Assembly: GCA_002403895.1 (NCBI GenBank)
Contig: DHIQ01000087.1
Coordinates: 1 to 15,794 of the forward strand
DNA length: 15,794 bases
Reading direction: 5' to 3'
From: Candidatus Neomicrothrix sp. UBA4742
GTDB taxonomy: Bacteria > Actinomycetota > Acidimicrobiia > Acidimicrobiales > Acidimicrobilacustridaceae
Below are positions 1-6,447 of the stretch, in pieces. How positions within the stretch are numbered: position 1 is the stretch's first letter; every line of letters begins with the position of its first letter. The notes under the pieces were generated by a model. The model saw only the letters and a program-made list of their open reading frames with translations, searched no databases and was not told where the DNA came from. Position numbers and translations under genes: made by a program.

Positions 1-97
1 TCCAGACCCACAGGTCGCGCTGGGTGGCAGGCGCGCTGGCGCCGTCCAAGCCCTCGACCGAAACGAACGCCGGCAACTCCTCCGGGGCGTCAGCCTG
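1..97 (-). CDS. Possible C-terminally cut CDS at the left edge (unidentified)
   Basis: A minus-strand frame stays open from inside the end of the SMP-30-like gene to the window edge. It reads as credible protein, including the stretch FVSVEGLDG followed by APATQRDLWVW. There is no ATG or GTG in frame near the upstream stop codon. The only nearby starts are weak TTG codons (74-76 and 128-130), so the start is unresolved and the listed right boundary is arbitrary. The gene would follow the SMP-30-like gene directly, with overlap, as in an operon. The ATQ-D-W-W pattern faintly recalls N-termini of some Dyp-type peroxidases, but that is only an impression. The reading could also be chance, because open frames are common at this GC content. 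Confidence 0.35.
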
Positions 98-1040
98 GGC
101 CAGGCGCCGCCCAGGGGAAGGCCAGGGCAAGGCCGGGCCGAGGCCACGGCATGGCCAGCAGCTCGCCGCGGCCCGACGAGGTGACGAATGCGGTGCGCAG
201 GTCCTCGCCGCCGAAGCAGATGTTGGTGATGAGTGGATCAGGCAGCGAGAAGTATTCCGACGATGATCCGTCGGGGGCCACACAGGTGATCCCGCCCTGG
301 CCAAGCGTGGCGACGCACACCCAGCCGTCGCCGTCGACCGCCAGCGAGTCGAACAAGTGGCCCTCCGGCGCGTCGAACAGCAGCGTTCCCCCATGGGCGG
401 CGTCGGACGCGGGATCGGCCCCCACCTGGCCGGGGCCCGTCACGTCCCACGCCCACACCCGTCCCGTGTGGGTCTCGGCCACGTAAAGCCGATCACCGGC
501 GGGCGACAGGCCGATGCCGTTGGTGGCTTCGGTGTGGAAGGCGACTGGGGTGATCTCACCGCTGGGCGACCGGTAGGCGACCCCGGCTTGAGTGGCCCCG
601 CGCTCGCCGGTCACGCCGTGATCGGTGAACCACAGCCCCCCGTCAGTGTCGAACACCAAGTCGTTGGGCGCTTGCAGCGTCTGGCCGCCGCACTCGGTGG
701 CCACGGTCTCCACCAGCCCGGTGGTGGGATCGACGCGCTGGATGCTGCCCCCCGACCATGTCGCGGGCGTCTCGCCGGGGACAGTCAGCTCGCTGATTTC
801 CACCCAGGTGAAGAAGCCCCCGTTGTTGGCCAGGTAGATGGCTCCGTCAGGGCCGACGGCGGCGCCGTTCGGTCCCCCGCCACACTCGGCGATCACCGTG
901 GTGGCGCCATCCGGGCGGACGCCGGTCAGGGTCTTCCGGGCGATCTCCACCAGCACGACCGAGCCGTCGGCCATGGCGACCGGACCCTCGGGGAACCGCA
1001 GCCCGGTGGCGATGACGGTGAACTCCGGCGTCGCGATCAT
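90..1040 (-). CDS. SMP-30/gluconolactonase-like (regucalcin-type) hydrolase
   Basis: A 316-residue six-bladed beta-propeller protein of the SMP-30/gluconolactonase/LRE family. Members hydrolyse sugar lactones or related esters using one divalent metal. The candidate metal ligands are in place: Glu18 in FPEGP, Asn126 in APNDLVFD, Asn174 in ATNGIGLSP and Asp231 in DSLAVDGDG. Repeated PDG/GDRLYVAET-type strands mark the blades. The length is usual for the family and no signal peptide is visible, so it is probably cytoplasmic. An in-frame GTG/ATG extension to 1091 exists, but the ATG at 1040 starts where family homology begins and has a -10-like CATGAT exactly 6 nt upstream and no SD. Substrate is unknown. 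Nested dyads about 55-80 bp upstream suggest repressor control. Confidence 0.88.
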   Translation of the reverse strand: MIATPEFTVIATGLRFPEGPVAMADGSVVLVEIARKTLTGVRPDGATTVIAECGGGPNGAAVGPDGAIYLANNGGFFTWVEISELTVPGETPATWSGGSIQRVDPTTGLVETVATECGGQTLQAPNDLVFDTDGGLWFTDHGVTGERGATQAGVAYRSPSGEITPVAFHTEATNGIGLSPAGDRLYVAETHTGRVWAWDVTGPGQVGADPASDAAHGGTLLFDAPEGHLFDSLAVDGDGWVCVATLGQGGITCVAPDGSSSEYFSLPDPLITNICFGGEDLRTAFVTSSGRGELLAMPWPRPGLALAFPWAAPGPG

Positions 1041-1052
1041 GGGCGAATCATG
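1041..1052 (-). promoter_or_regulatory. Putative leaderless -10 element of the SMP-30-like gene
   Basis: Read on the minus strand, CATGAT (1047-1052) lies exactly 6 nt before the ATG at 1040. No SD-like sequence is present. The same spacing recurs at several other genes here, but this hexamer is a relaxed match (4 of 6 to TATAAT), and no convincing -35 is seen. Confidence 0.4.
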
Positions 1053-1094
1053 GCACGGGCGCGCGGCGGAGCGCCTGGCTCTACCAACCATCCG

Positions 1095-1120
1095 GCATCG
1101 TGATGCAACATCATGATGTT
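1095..1120. promoter_or_regulatory. Nested dyads, candidate operator upstream of the SMP-30-like gene
   Basis: There are three overlapping inverted repeats. GCATC-gt-GATGC spans 1095-1106, TGATG-caa-CATCA spans 1101-1112, and a perfect 14-bp palindrome AACATCATGATGTT spans 1107-1120. The cluster sits 55-80 bp upstream of the SMP-30-like start codon, where an operator for a dimeric regulator could lie. Many sugar-lactone hydrolase genes are controlled by such regulators, but no regulator gene is adjacent. It could instead belong to the AT-richer remnant to its right. Confidence 0.4.
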
Positions 1121-1228
1121 TCCTATATTTTCGTGGCTTTCTGATCCGCTCGGGGTGACTTCGCCCAGATCGGGCACTCGTTCCGGTACAAGATCGGCCC
1201 GCTGACGAATGCCAACCGCTTCATCTAG
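1113..1228 (+). pseudogene. Possible gene remnant or frameshifted small ORF
   Basis: On the plus strand, frame 1160-1228 reads FAQIGHSFRYKIGPLTNANR-FI and ends in TAG (1226-1228). It looks like a natural protein C-terminus. Its frame is closed upstream by TGA at 1142-1144, but a second frame from ATG 1113 or 1116 reads MMFPIFSWLSDPLG and would join it by a -1 shift at the G run near 1152-1154. The segment is AT-richer than its neighbours. I do not recognise the family. It could be a decayed gene end, a short protein with a sequencing error, or chance. Confidence 0.25.
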
Positions 1229-1248
1229 GCGGAATCATCTCAGGGCGT

Positions 1249-1269
1249 CCCGCCCGGTGATGGGGCGGG
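1249..1269 (-). terminator. GC-rich hairpin downstream of ftsK
   Basis: CCCGCCC (1249-1255) and GGGCGGG (1263-1269) form a perfect 7-bp stem around a 7-nt loop, about 50 nt past the ftsK stop codon. No T-run follows on the minus strand, so it is at best an atypical intrinsic terminator or a 3'-end stabilising hairpin. Confidence 0.35.
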
Positions 1270-1320
1270 CGTTTCGCCGCCGGGCCCTTTCGCGTTCGTG
1301 CCCGAGCTACAGGATTCGAC

Positions 1321-3738
1321 TCAGAAGGCGTCGAAGTCGCTACCGGTGTCGGCGCCACCGACCTCGGCGCCGCCGTCGAGCTCCTCGGGGGTCATCAGCA
1401 CGGCCCGTGCCTTCGATCCCTCACCGGGACCGACCACTCCCCGCTGCTCGAGCAGGTCCATGAGTCGCCCGGCGCGGGCGAAGCCGACGCGCAACTTGCG
1501 CTGCAGCATCGACGTGGACCCCAGCTGGGAACGAACCACGAGCTCCATGGCCTGCCGCAGCAGATCGTCGTCATCGTCGCTACCGCCGACCATGCCGGGG
1601 ATGGGTGAGCCCGCCGGCCCGTGATCGCTGTCCTCGACCCCTTCGACATACTGGGTGTCGGGCGACTGGCGGATCCACGAACCGACGATGGCCCGCACCT
1701 CGGACTCGTCTACCCAGCAGCCCTGGATGCGCTGAGGCACGCTCGACGCCGGCCCCAGCAACAACATGTCGCCCTTGCCCACCAGACGCTCGGCGCCGGG
1801 CTGGTCGAGGATGACGCGGCTGTCAGCCAGGCTCGACACGGAGAAGGCCCACCGAGCCGGAACGTTCGCCTTGATCACGCCGGTGATGACATTGACCGAC
1901 GGGCGCTGGGTGGCGATCACCAGGTGGATGCCCACCGCTCGGGCCATCTGGGCGATTCGGCAGATCGAGTCCTCGACATCGCGGGCGGCGACCATCATCA
2001 AGTCGTTGAGCTCGTCCACCACGATGAGGATGAACGGCAAGCGCTGGTAGTCGACCTCCTCACCGGGGGCGGCCTGAAACTCGCCGCGGTCGAACGCCGC
2101 GTTGTAGCCGGTGATGTCACGCACCCCAACCTCGCTGAGCAGGTCGTAGCGGCGCTCCATCTCCCGCACCGCCCAGGTGAGGGCGTTGGCCGCCTTCTTG
2201 GGGTTGGTCACCACCTGGGTCAGCAGGTGGGGCAGCTTGTTGTACTGGCCCAACTCCACCCGCTTGGGGTCGACCAGGATCATGCGCACCTGGTCGGGCG
2301 TCGAACGCATCAGGACGGAGGTGATGAGCGAGTTGAGGCACGAGGACTTGCCGGCGCCGGTGGCCCCAGCGATAAGCACGTGGGGCATGGTGGCCAGGTT
2401 GGCCAGGATGGCCCGACCGTTAATGTCGCGGCCGACCGCCACCTCCAGCGGGTGCTTGGCCCGGCGGGCTTCCTCCGAGCAGAGGATGTCGCCCAGGGCC
2501 ACCACCTGCCGGCTGGCGTTGGGCACCTCTACCCCGATGGCCTGGCGTCCGGGGATCGGCGCCAGGATGCGCACGTCCGGCGATGCCATGGCGTAGGCGA
2601 TGTCCTTGTGGAGGCTGGTGACCCGGGCGACCTTGACCCCGGGGGCCAGCTCCAACTCGTACCGGGTCACGGTGGGCCCCACCACCATGCCCACCAGGCG
2701 GGTCTCGACCCCATGCTCGGCCAGGGCACCTTCCAGTGCCCGGCCGCGCTCCTCGACCGCCATCCGGTCGACTTCCTGGGTCTCGGAACGGGCCAGCAAC
2801 TTGGCGGGCGGCAGCTTCCATGGGGACCGCTCGGCCGCGGGCCCGAGGTCGATCGCCAGCTGCTCCACCTCGCCGGGCTCGGCCTCGACCGAGGCGCCGG
2901 GCACGGGGGCAGCGTCGTCGCCTTCACCGGCCACCACGACGGCCGGCGCGTCGGGGTCGGTCGCCACCTTGGGCATCCGCCTGCGCGTGGGCGCCGCCGC
3001 CTCGTCCCGCAGGTCGATCTCGGGTGGTCCCTCGGCGGCGTCGATCTGGAACAGCGGGGCGAAGACCTTGCCTAGGGCGCCGCGCACGGGCTTGACCCCC
3101 GACGCCGTACGACCGGCGGCGGCCCGCACCGATGTACGGGTCAGCACCGAGAGGCCCAACACCGCGATGGCGGCGAGCATCAGCCCCGCACCCCACACGC
3201 CGATCAGGCGGGAGAGGGTGCCACCGAGCAGTGCCCCGAGAGCGCCGCCCGCCTGCACGAAGGCGTTGAGCGGGTCACCCCATTCGGGGCGTCCCCGGGT
3301 CAGCTGCAAGAGGCCGCACAGGGCGAGGAGGATCAGGCCGCCACCGACGGCGGGGCGCACGAACGACGGCGGTTCGCCCTCGATCCGCGGGCCACAGATG
3401 GCCAAGATGCCCAGGGCCAGTAGCGCCGGCGGCACGAGCCAGGCGACCACGCCGACGACCGCACCGATACCCGCGGCCAGGCCGTGGCCCACCGGTCCAG
3501 CCAGATTCGAATAGATGCCCAGACCGGCGACGATGGCCGTGACGATGGCCACCAGCCCCCAGGCGTCGTGGCCGTGACCGTCGAACGCCTGGCGGACCCC
3601 GGCGCCGATGGGCGTGGTCGTCCCCCGGGGCGTCGCATTGGCGCGCGACGACGCCCGGGCGGGGGCCTTGCCCTTGGAGCGCGACGACGCCCTCGAACGG
3701 GAGCGTTTGGAGGATCGAGCCTGCTGCTTGGTAGCCAT
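1321..3738 (-). CDS. ftsK: DNA translocase FtsK/SpoIIIE
   Basis: An 805-residue septal DNA pump that clears and segregates chromosome termini during division. The order is a basic Ser/Arg/Lys-rich head (1-40), about four or five membrane segments (60-200), a variable acidic/Pro linker (about 230-310), then the motor: alpha/beta domain, Walker A GATGAGKSS (458-466), LVDPKRVEL (488-496), Walker B LIVVDELNDL (571-580) and IATQRPSVNVITG (608-620). A winged-helix gamma domain (about 725-785, GSTSMLQRKLRVGFARAGRL) reads chromosomal KOPS-type polarity motifs. Family length is normal. The start is supported by AGGTGA just upstream of the ATG. One oddity is Asn578, where DELAD is usual in Walker B. 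In many actinomycetes ftsK lies close to dapA-rnj. Here about 6.5 kb separates it from rnj. Confidence 0.97.
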   Translation of the reverse strand: MATKQQARSSKRSRSRASSRSKGKAPARASSRANATPRGTTTPIGAGVRQAFDGHGHDAWGLVAIVTAIVAGLGIYSNLAGPVGHGLAAGIGAVVGVVAWLVPPALLALGILAICGPRIEGEPPSFVRPAVGGGLILLALCGLLQLTRGRPEWGDPLNAFVQAGGALGALLGGTLSRLIGVWGAGLMLAAIAVLGLSVLTRTSVRAAAGRTASGVKPVRGALGKVFAPLFQIDAAEGPPEIDLRDEAAAPTRRRMPKVATDPDAPAVVVAGEGDDAAPVPGASVEAEPGEVEQLAIDLGPAAERSPWKLPPAKLLARSETQEVDRMAVEERGRALEGALAEHGVETRLVGMVVGPTVTRYELELAPGVKVARVTSLHKDIAYAMASPDVRILAPIPGRQAIGVEVPNASRQVVALGDILCSEEARRAKHPLEVAVGRDINGRAILANLATMPHVLIAGATGAGKSSCLNSLITSVLMRSTPDQVRMILVDPKRVELGQYNKLPHLLTQVVTNPKKAANALTWAVREMERRYDLLSEVGVRDITGYNAAFDRGEFQAAPGEEVDYQRLPFILIVVDELNDLMMVAARDVEDSICRIAQMARAVGIHLVIATQRPSVNVITGVIKANVPARWAFSVSSLADSRVILDQPGAERLVGKGDMLLLGPASSVPQRIQGCWVDESEVRAIVGSWIRQSPDTQYVEGVEDSDHGPAGSPIPGMVGGSDDDDDLLRQAMELVVRSQLGSTSMLQRKLRVGFARAGRLMDLLEQRGVVGPGEGSKARAVLMTPEELDGGAEVGGADTGSDFDAF

Positions 3739-3882
3739 TTACTCACCTGCGGGGACGCGGATGACCGGACGGGCCACCCCTCGACCCCAATGCCCGCGCC
3801 GAGGTGACGACAACCGGTGTAGCACAGCAGACCCACCGCTCCGAGTGGTGGACCGTCAGCTTTGCCACCGAGCTAGCGCTAG
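3739..3882 (-). promoter_or_regulatory. ftsK upstream region with SD, hairpin and palindrome
   Basis: This non-coding stretch (part of the 238-bp gap 3739-3976) holds an SD-like AGGTGA about 5 nt before the ftsK ATG. It also has a CCACCGC...GTGGTGG hairpin (3833-3851; one G-T pair, 5-nt loop) and a perfect palindrome CTAGCGCTAG (3873-3882). No convincing -35/-10 pair is visible. The small open frames across it show no coding character. Confidence 0.4.
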
Positions 3883-3976
3883 AGACGATCAGCCGCCCCG
3901 CTGCCTGCTGCGACCCTGCGTGCCACAACAGCGGATTGGGCCCGTGTCCCAGGCAAGGTCGACGAGTTCCGTGAGA

Positions 3977-4948
3977 TCAGCTGGTTGTGCGCTGGGCGTA
4001 GGACGCGCCGTAGGCGGCGCTGCGGGCATGCAGGATCGGGTCATCCGAGCAGTCGATGCCGTCGGTCACCCGGGTCGGGTCGAAGATCAGCGGTTCGGCA
4101 TCGGCCAAGCCGGTCAGCTCGAGACGACCGACGACGAGCGATTCGCGGTCCTCGGGCCACACGGAGGTGGCGTCGTCGGTGGGATCACCGTCCTGGCCGA
4201 CCACGATCTCGAGATCGAAGCGCACCGACCCGGCCGCCAGTGCGCTCGCCAGCCCGGACTGCAGGTAGTCGGCCGGTTGAGCGGCCGCCTCCTCGTCGGA
4301 GAGGCCCCGGACCCCGGCGGCGGGTTGCCATCGGTAGCGCACCGGGGTGCGACGGCCATCAGCACCTACCAGCCAGAACACATGCACGCTGTGATAGCGG
4401 ACCGTGTCGTAGCCGACCGGAGCGGGTGCGGCGATGGAGAGCTCAGCGGCCGCCTGGGCCTCGGGGTGCTCACCGAGGAAGGCCAGCACCTTGTTGAGGT
4501 CCATCTCACCGGTGGCCGGGTCGGGCCGGCGGGCCCGCACGAAATCGACGAAATCATCGGTGGTCCGTACGAAGAACATGGGGAGCGACAGGGCGACGAT
4601 ATCGGTGGACGAGCCGTCGCCAAGGCGGAACTTGGTGGCCATGCCTCGGCCGTCGCGGGTGCCATCGGAAGCATCGGGGTCGGCAGACCCGTTGGAAAAG
4701 CGCACCACCAGCGGCGTGACCATTTCGGGCTGGAGGTGGGCCGCCCGGGTGAACCTCGCCCCGGCGCCGGTCGAGACGAATTGCCCCGCCGCCCCGATCC
4801 CCCGGGCGTGCAGGACACGTTGCCCGGGTCGGGCGGCTCCCGCCGCCTGCACCTCGGCGACGAGGCGCGCGCCGAGCTCCTCAGCCGACTCGGGCGGTTC
4901 GGGCGACGGGCGTTCGGGCGACGGGCGTTCGGCAGCGTCATCGGTCAT
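3977..4948 (-). CDS. Catalase-related heme peroxidase (small SrpA-like type)
   Basis: A 323-residue protein with the minimal catalase core, much shorter than a classical 480-750-residue catalase. Members bind heme and act as peroxidases or weak catalases. Expected catalytic positions are distal His47 in VLHARGIGAAGQF and the VRFSNGSAD...DGRGMATKFRL block (82-109). The proximal signature FDPTRVTDGI...HARSAAY has Arg309 and candidate heme-ligand Tyr313. The distal Asn of classical catalases (before PVFF) is replaced here by Ser121-Leu in SLPMFFVRT, which may be usual for this subfamily. A Pro-rich head (residues 8-20) is encoded by a 15-bp tandem repeat. There is no signal peptide, so it is likely cytosolic. 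No SD is seen; TACAGT lies 6 nt before the ATG. Confidence 0.88.
   Translation of the reverse strand: MTDDAAERPSPERPSPEPPESAEELGARLVAEVQAAGAARPGQRVLHARGIGAAGQFVSTGAGARFTRAAHLQPEMVTPLVVRFSNGSADPDASDGTRDGRGMATKFRLGDGSSTDIVALSLPMFFVRTTDDFVDFVRARRPDPATGEMDLNKVLAFLGEHPEAQAAAELSIAAPAPVGYDTVRYHSVHVFWLVGADGRRTPVRYRWQPAAGVRGLSDEEAAAQPADYLQSGLASALAAGSVRFDLEIVVGQDGDPTDDATSVWPEDRESLVVGRLELTGLADAEPLIFDPTRVTDGIDCSDDPILHARSAAYGASYAQRTTS
4898..4927. repeat. Perfect 15-bp tandem repeat (2 copies) in the catalase-like gene
   Basis: Two adjacent copies of TTCGGGCGACGGGCG (4898-4912 and 4913-4927), with part of a third on the right, encode the repeated RPSPE stretch in the head of the catalase-like protein. The array is in frame, so copy-number change would add or remove five residues without breaking the gene. 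Confidence 0.85.
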
Positions 4949-4960
4949 GGCCGCACTGTA
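4949..4960 (-). promoter_or_regulatory. Putative leaderless -10 element of the catalase-like gene
   Basis: TACAGT (4955-4960 on the minus strand, TAnnnT) is followed by 6 nt and the ATG at 4948. No SD lies upstream, which predicts an mRNA starting at or near the A of the start codon. The -35 region would overlap the left arm of the hairpin at 4976. Confidence 0.5.
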
Positions 4961-4975
4961 GGGCGGCAGAACGCG

Positions 4976-5015
4976 CCGCGACTCCTGGCGGGCGTTGACC
5001 CGACAGGAGTCGCGG
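4976..5015. terminator. Long hairpin between bsaP and the catalase-like gene
   Basis: CCGCGACTCCTG (4976-4987) and CAGGAGTCGCGG (5004-5015) are perfect 12-bp inverted arms. Inside them CGGG (4989-4992) pairs with CCCG (4999-5002), leaving one mismatch and a 6-nt loop CGTTGA. It follows the bioB-bsaP operon, so a terminator or 3'-end stabiliser is likely. No T-tract follows on the minus strand. Because it abuts the catalase-like promoter it could also be a protein-binding dyad. Confidence 0.55.
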
Positions 5016-5019
5016 GGTT

Positions 5020-5033
5020 CCCGCCTAAGCGGG
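5020..5033. terminator. Second short hairpin beside the long one
   Basis: CCCGC (5020-5024), loop CTAA, GCGGG (5029-5033). On the plus strand it is followed by TTTCGT, the better terminator reading, yet no plus-strand gene ends here. On the minus strand it would be the first of two tandem hairpins after bsaP. Confidence 0.4.
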
Positions 5034-5104
5034 TTTCGTCGGGGTCCGGGGGGTGATCCCGACGAGATCGCGCGGGCAAAGACTGACCTACAGAGCGAGC
5101 CGGG

Positions 5105-5335
5105 TCATCCTGGATACGAGGCATCCTCGGAGGGTGTCGCTTCCAGGTCGGGGGTCCCGTGGTCTCGACAGCTGGCCTGCCAGCCGGTGGGTGTTACCTG
5201 CACCCGCATGCGCCGCCCGCAAGTGGGGCAGAAATGCGGCGGATCGAGGGGGCGGCGACAGGCCTGCGACCCACAGGTGGCCACGGGGGCACCGCACCAG
5301 GCGCAGAAGGCGGCCGCCCCGGCCGTGGCGGGCAT
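5105..5335 (-). CDS. bsaP: Biotin synthase auxiliary protein, BsaP-like Cys-rich protein
   Basis: A 76-residue protein encoded 8 nt after the bioB stop. A small Cys-rich protein in this position is known in mycobacteria as BsaP, which BioB needs to turn dethiobiotin into biotin, probably by serving its iron-sulfur cluster. The C-terminal half fits that type: FCPTCGRRMRVQV (35-47), then a Trp-containing segment and CRDHG (56-60). There are seven cysteines (11, 14, 21, 26, 36, 39, 56) and His59. The first four form an extra CxxC...C...C ribbon ahead of the core. The gene has no clear SD, so translation is probably coupled to bioB. The main alternative is a generic zinc-ribbon protein. Position and core motif favour BsaP. 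Confidence 0.8.
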   Translation of the reverse strand: MPATAGAAAFCAWCGAPVATCGSQACRRPLDPPHFCPTCGRRMRVQVTPTGWQASCRDHGTPDLEATPSEDASYPG

Positions 5336-5343
5336 GGCGGAGC

Positions 5344-6342
5344 TCAGATCACCTTCGACAGCGCGCCGATGGGCATCCGCAGGTCGTCCAGCATCTGCAG
5401 ATCCTCCTCGGGCGAACGTCCCAGGGTGGTCAGGTAGTTGCCGACGATCAGGGCGTTGATCCCCGAGGTCATGCCCATGGCCTGCAGCTCGCGCAGCGTG
5501 ACCTCGCGTCCGCCGGCGTAGCGGAGGATGACCGACGGCAGGCCCAGACGGAACAACGCGATCCAGCGCAGCGCCTCCAGCGGCTGCACCACCAGACGGT
5601 CGGCCAACGGCGTACCCGGGCGCGGGTTGAGGAAGTTGAGGGGCACCTCGGCGGGATCCAGTTCACGCAGCTGGCCGATCAGCTCGATGCGCTGATCCAC
5701 CGATTCCCCCATGCCCAGCAGCACTCCGCAGCACAGTTCCATGCCGTGGCGACGCACCCGCTCGCACGTCTCGAACCGTTCCGTCCAGGTGTGGGTCGTC
5801 ACGATCGAGGGGAAGTACGACATCGAGGTCTCGAGATTGTGGTTGTAGCGGTGTACCCCGCCCTCGGCCAGGCGCCCGGCCTGGTCCTCGGTGAGGATCC
5901 CGGCACTGACGGCCACGTTCAGCCCGGTGCGCTCCTTGACCAGCGGGACCAGTTCGAGCAGGCGCTGCATGGTCCGTTCATCCGGTCCCCGCACGGCCAG
6001 CACGATGCAGAACTCCGACGCACCCAGCTTGGCCGTCTCGGCTGCCGCGGCCAGCACCTCGTCGGTGTCGAGGAACGGCGTCGCCTGGATCTGGGTCTCG
6101 AACTTGGCCGACTGGCTGCAGAAATGGCAGTCCTCGGGGCACCCGCCCGTCTTGGCCGACAAGATGCCCTCCACCTCGACCTCGGGACCGCACCAGGCGA
6201 GGCGTACCTCGTGAGCCAGGGCAGCCAGGGAAGCCATGGCCTCGTCCGGGAGGGCGGCCAGCTCGGAGAGCTCGTCGAGCGTGAGCTGACGGCGGTGCTC
6301 GAGCAGTGCGTCGCCGGCGGCAGCGATAAGGGTGCGGGACAT
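5344..6342 (-). CDS. bioB: Biotin synthase BioB
   Basis: A 332-residue radical-SAM enzyme that inserts sulfur into dethiobiotin, the last step of biotin synthesis. The [4Fe-4S]/SAM motif is Cys68, Cys72, Cys75 ([10 protein letters not shown]). Other family marks are YNHNLETS (166-173), [12 protein letters not shown] (235-246), LRYAGGRE (273-280) and [15 protein letters not shown] (295-309). Of the three E. coli cysteines that hold the auxiliary [2Fe-2S] cluster (97, 128, 188), the first and third match Cys112 and Cys204. The second is Val145 (LNVAVSAG; codon 5908-5910), where mycobacterial BioB has ACS. Cys205 and Cys51 are extra cysteines. It forms an operon with bsaP. Transcription probably starts at the ATG, since TAGCCT lies 6 nt upstream and no SD is seen. 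bioA, bioD and bioF are not in the window. Confidence 0.96.
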   Translation of the reverse strand: MSRTLIAAAGDALLEHRRQLTLDELSELAALPDEAMASLAALAHEVRLAWCGPEVEVEGILSAKTGGCPEDCHFCSQSAKFETQIQATPFLDTDEVLAAAAETAKLGASEFCIVLAVRGPDERTMQRLLELVPLVKERTGLNVAVSAGILTEDQAGRLAEGGVHRYNHNLETSMSYFPSIVTTHTWTERFETCERVRRHGMELCCGVLLGMGESVDQRIELIGQLRELDPAEVPLNFLNPRPGTPLADRLVVQPLEALRWIALFRLGLPSVILRYAGGREVTLRELQAMGMTSGINALIVGNYLTTLGRSPEEDLQMLDDLRMPIGALSKVI

Positions 6343-6354
6343 GGGTCGAGGCTA
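6343..6354 (-). promoter_or_regulatory. Putative leaderless -10 element of bioB
   Basis: TAGCCT (6349-6354, minus strand) is followed by 6 nt and the ATG. The surf1 start has the identical hexamer at the identical spacing. No SD is present. The divergent gap to the copper-protein gene is only 105 bp, and I found no BirA- or BioQ-like operator in it. Confidence 0.5.
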
Positions 6355-6435
6355 GCGGGGCACCGTCGAGGGCTACCAACGAGGGGCAGGTGAACCGATC
6401 GGTGCGGCGGGACGTAGACCACTCCGACACCAACT

Positions 6436-6441
6436 GGGAGG
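6436..6441 (+). promoter_or_regulatory. Shine-Dalgarno site of the copper-protein gene
   Basis: GGGAGG lies 6 nt before the ATG at 6448 and fixes this start. It is one of the few strong SD sites in the window, in contrast to the SD-less genes around it. Confidence 0.75.
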
Positions 6442-6447
6442 TCCGTC

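Noticed and set aside
1092..1320. tRNA or small-RNA gene in the gap between the SMP-30-like gene and ftsK
   Set aside because: I looked for a cloverleaf with GGTTCRA-type T-arm and CCA end and found none; only dyads, a possible gene scrap and one hairpin are visible.
1621..3075. Long plus-strand open frame opposite ftsK (484 codons)
   Set aside because: It is antisense to a certain gene, is His/Gly/Asp-rich with no domain pattern, and is expected from high third-position GC on the other strand.
3743..3928. Small minus-strand open frame upstream of ftsK (61 codons)
   Set aside because: No SD or leaderless hexamer, no motif, and it overlaps the hairpin and palindrome in the ftsK upstream region.
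3608..5056. Plus-strand open frame of 482 codons across the ftsK start, the gap and the catalase-like gene
   Set aside because: It spans two real minus-strand genes and a hairpin region, with no recognisable motif and no SD; a GC-driven shadow.
5053..6393. Plus-strand open frame of 446 codons opposite bsaP and bioB
   Set aside because: Composition is Arg/Gln/His-rich without domains, fully antisense to two well-supported genes.
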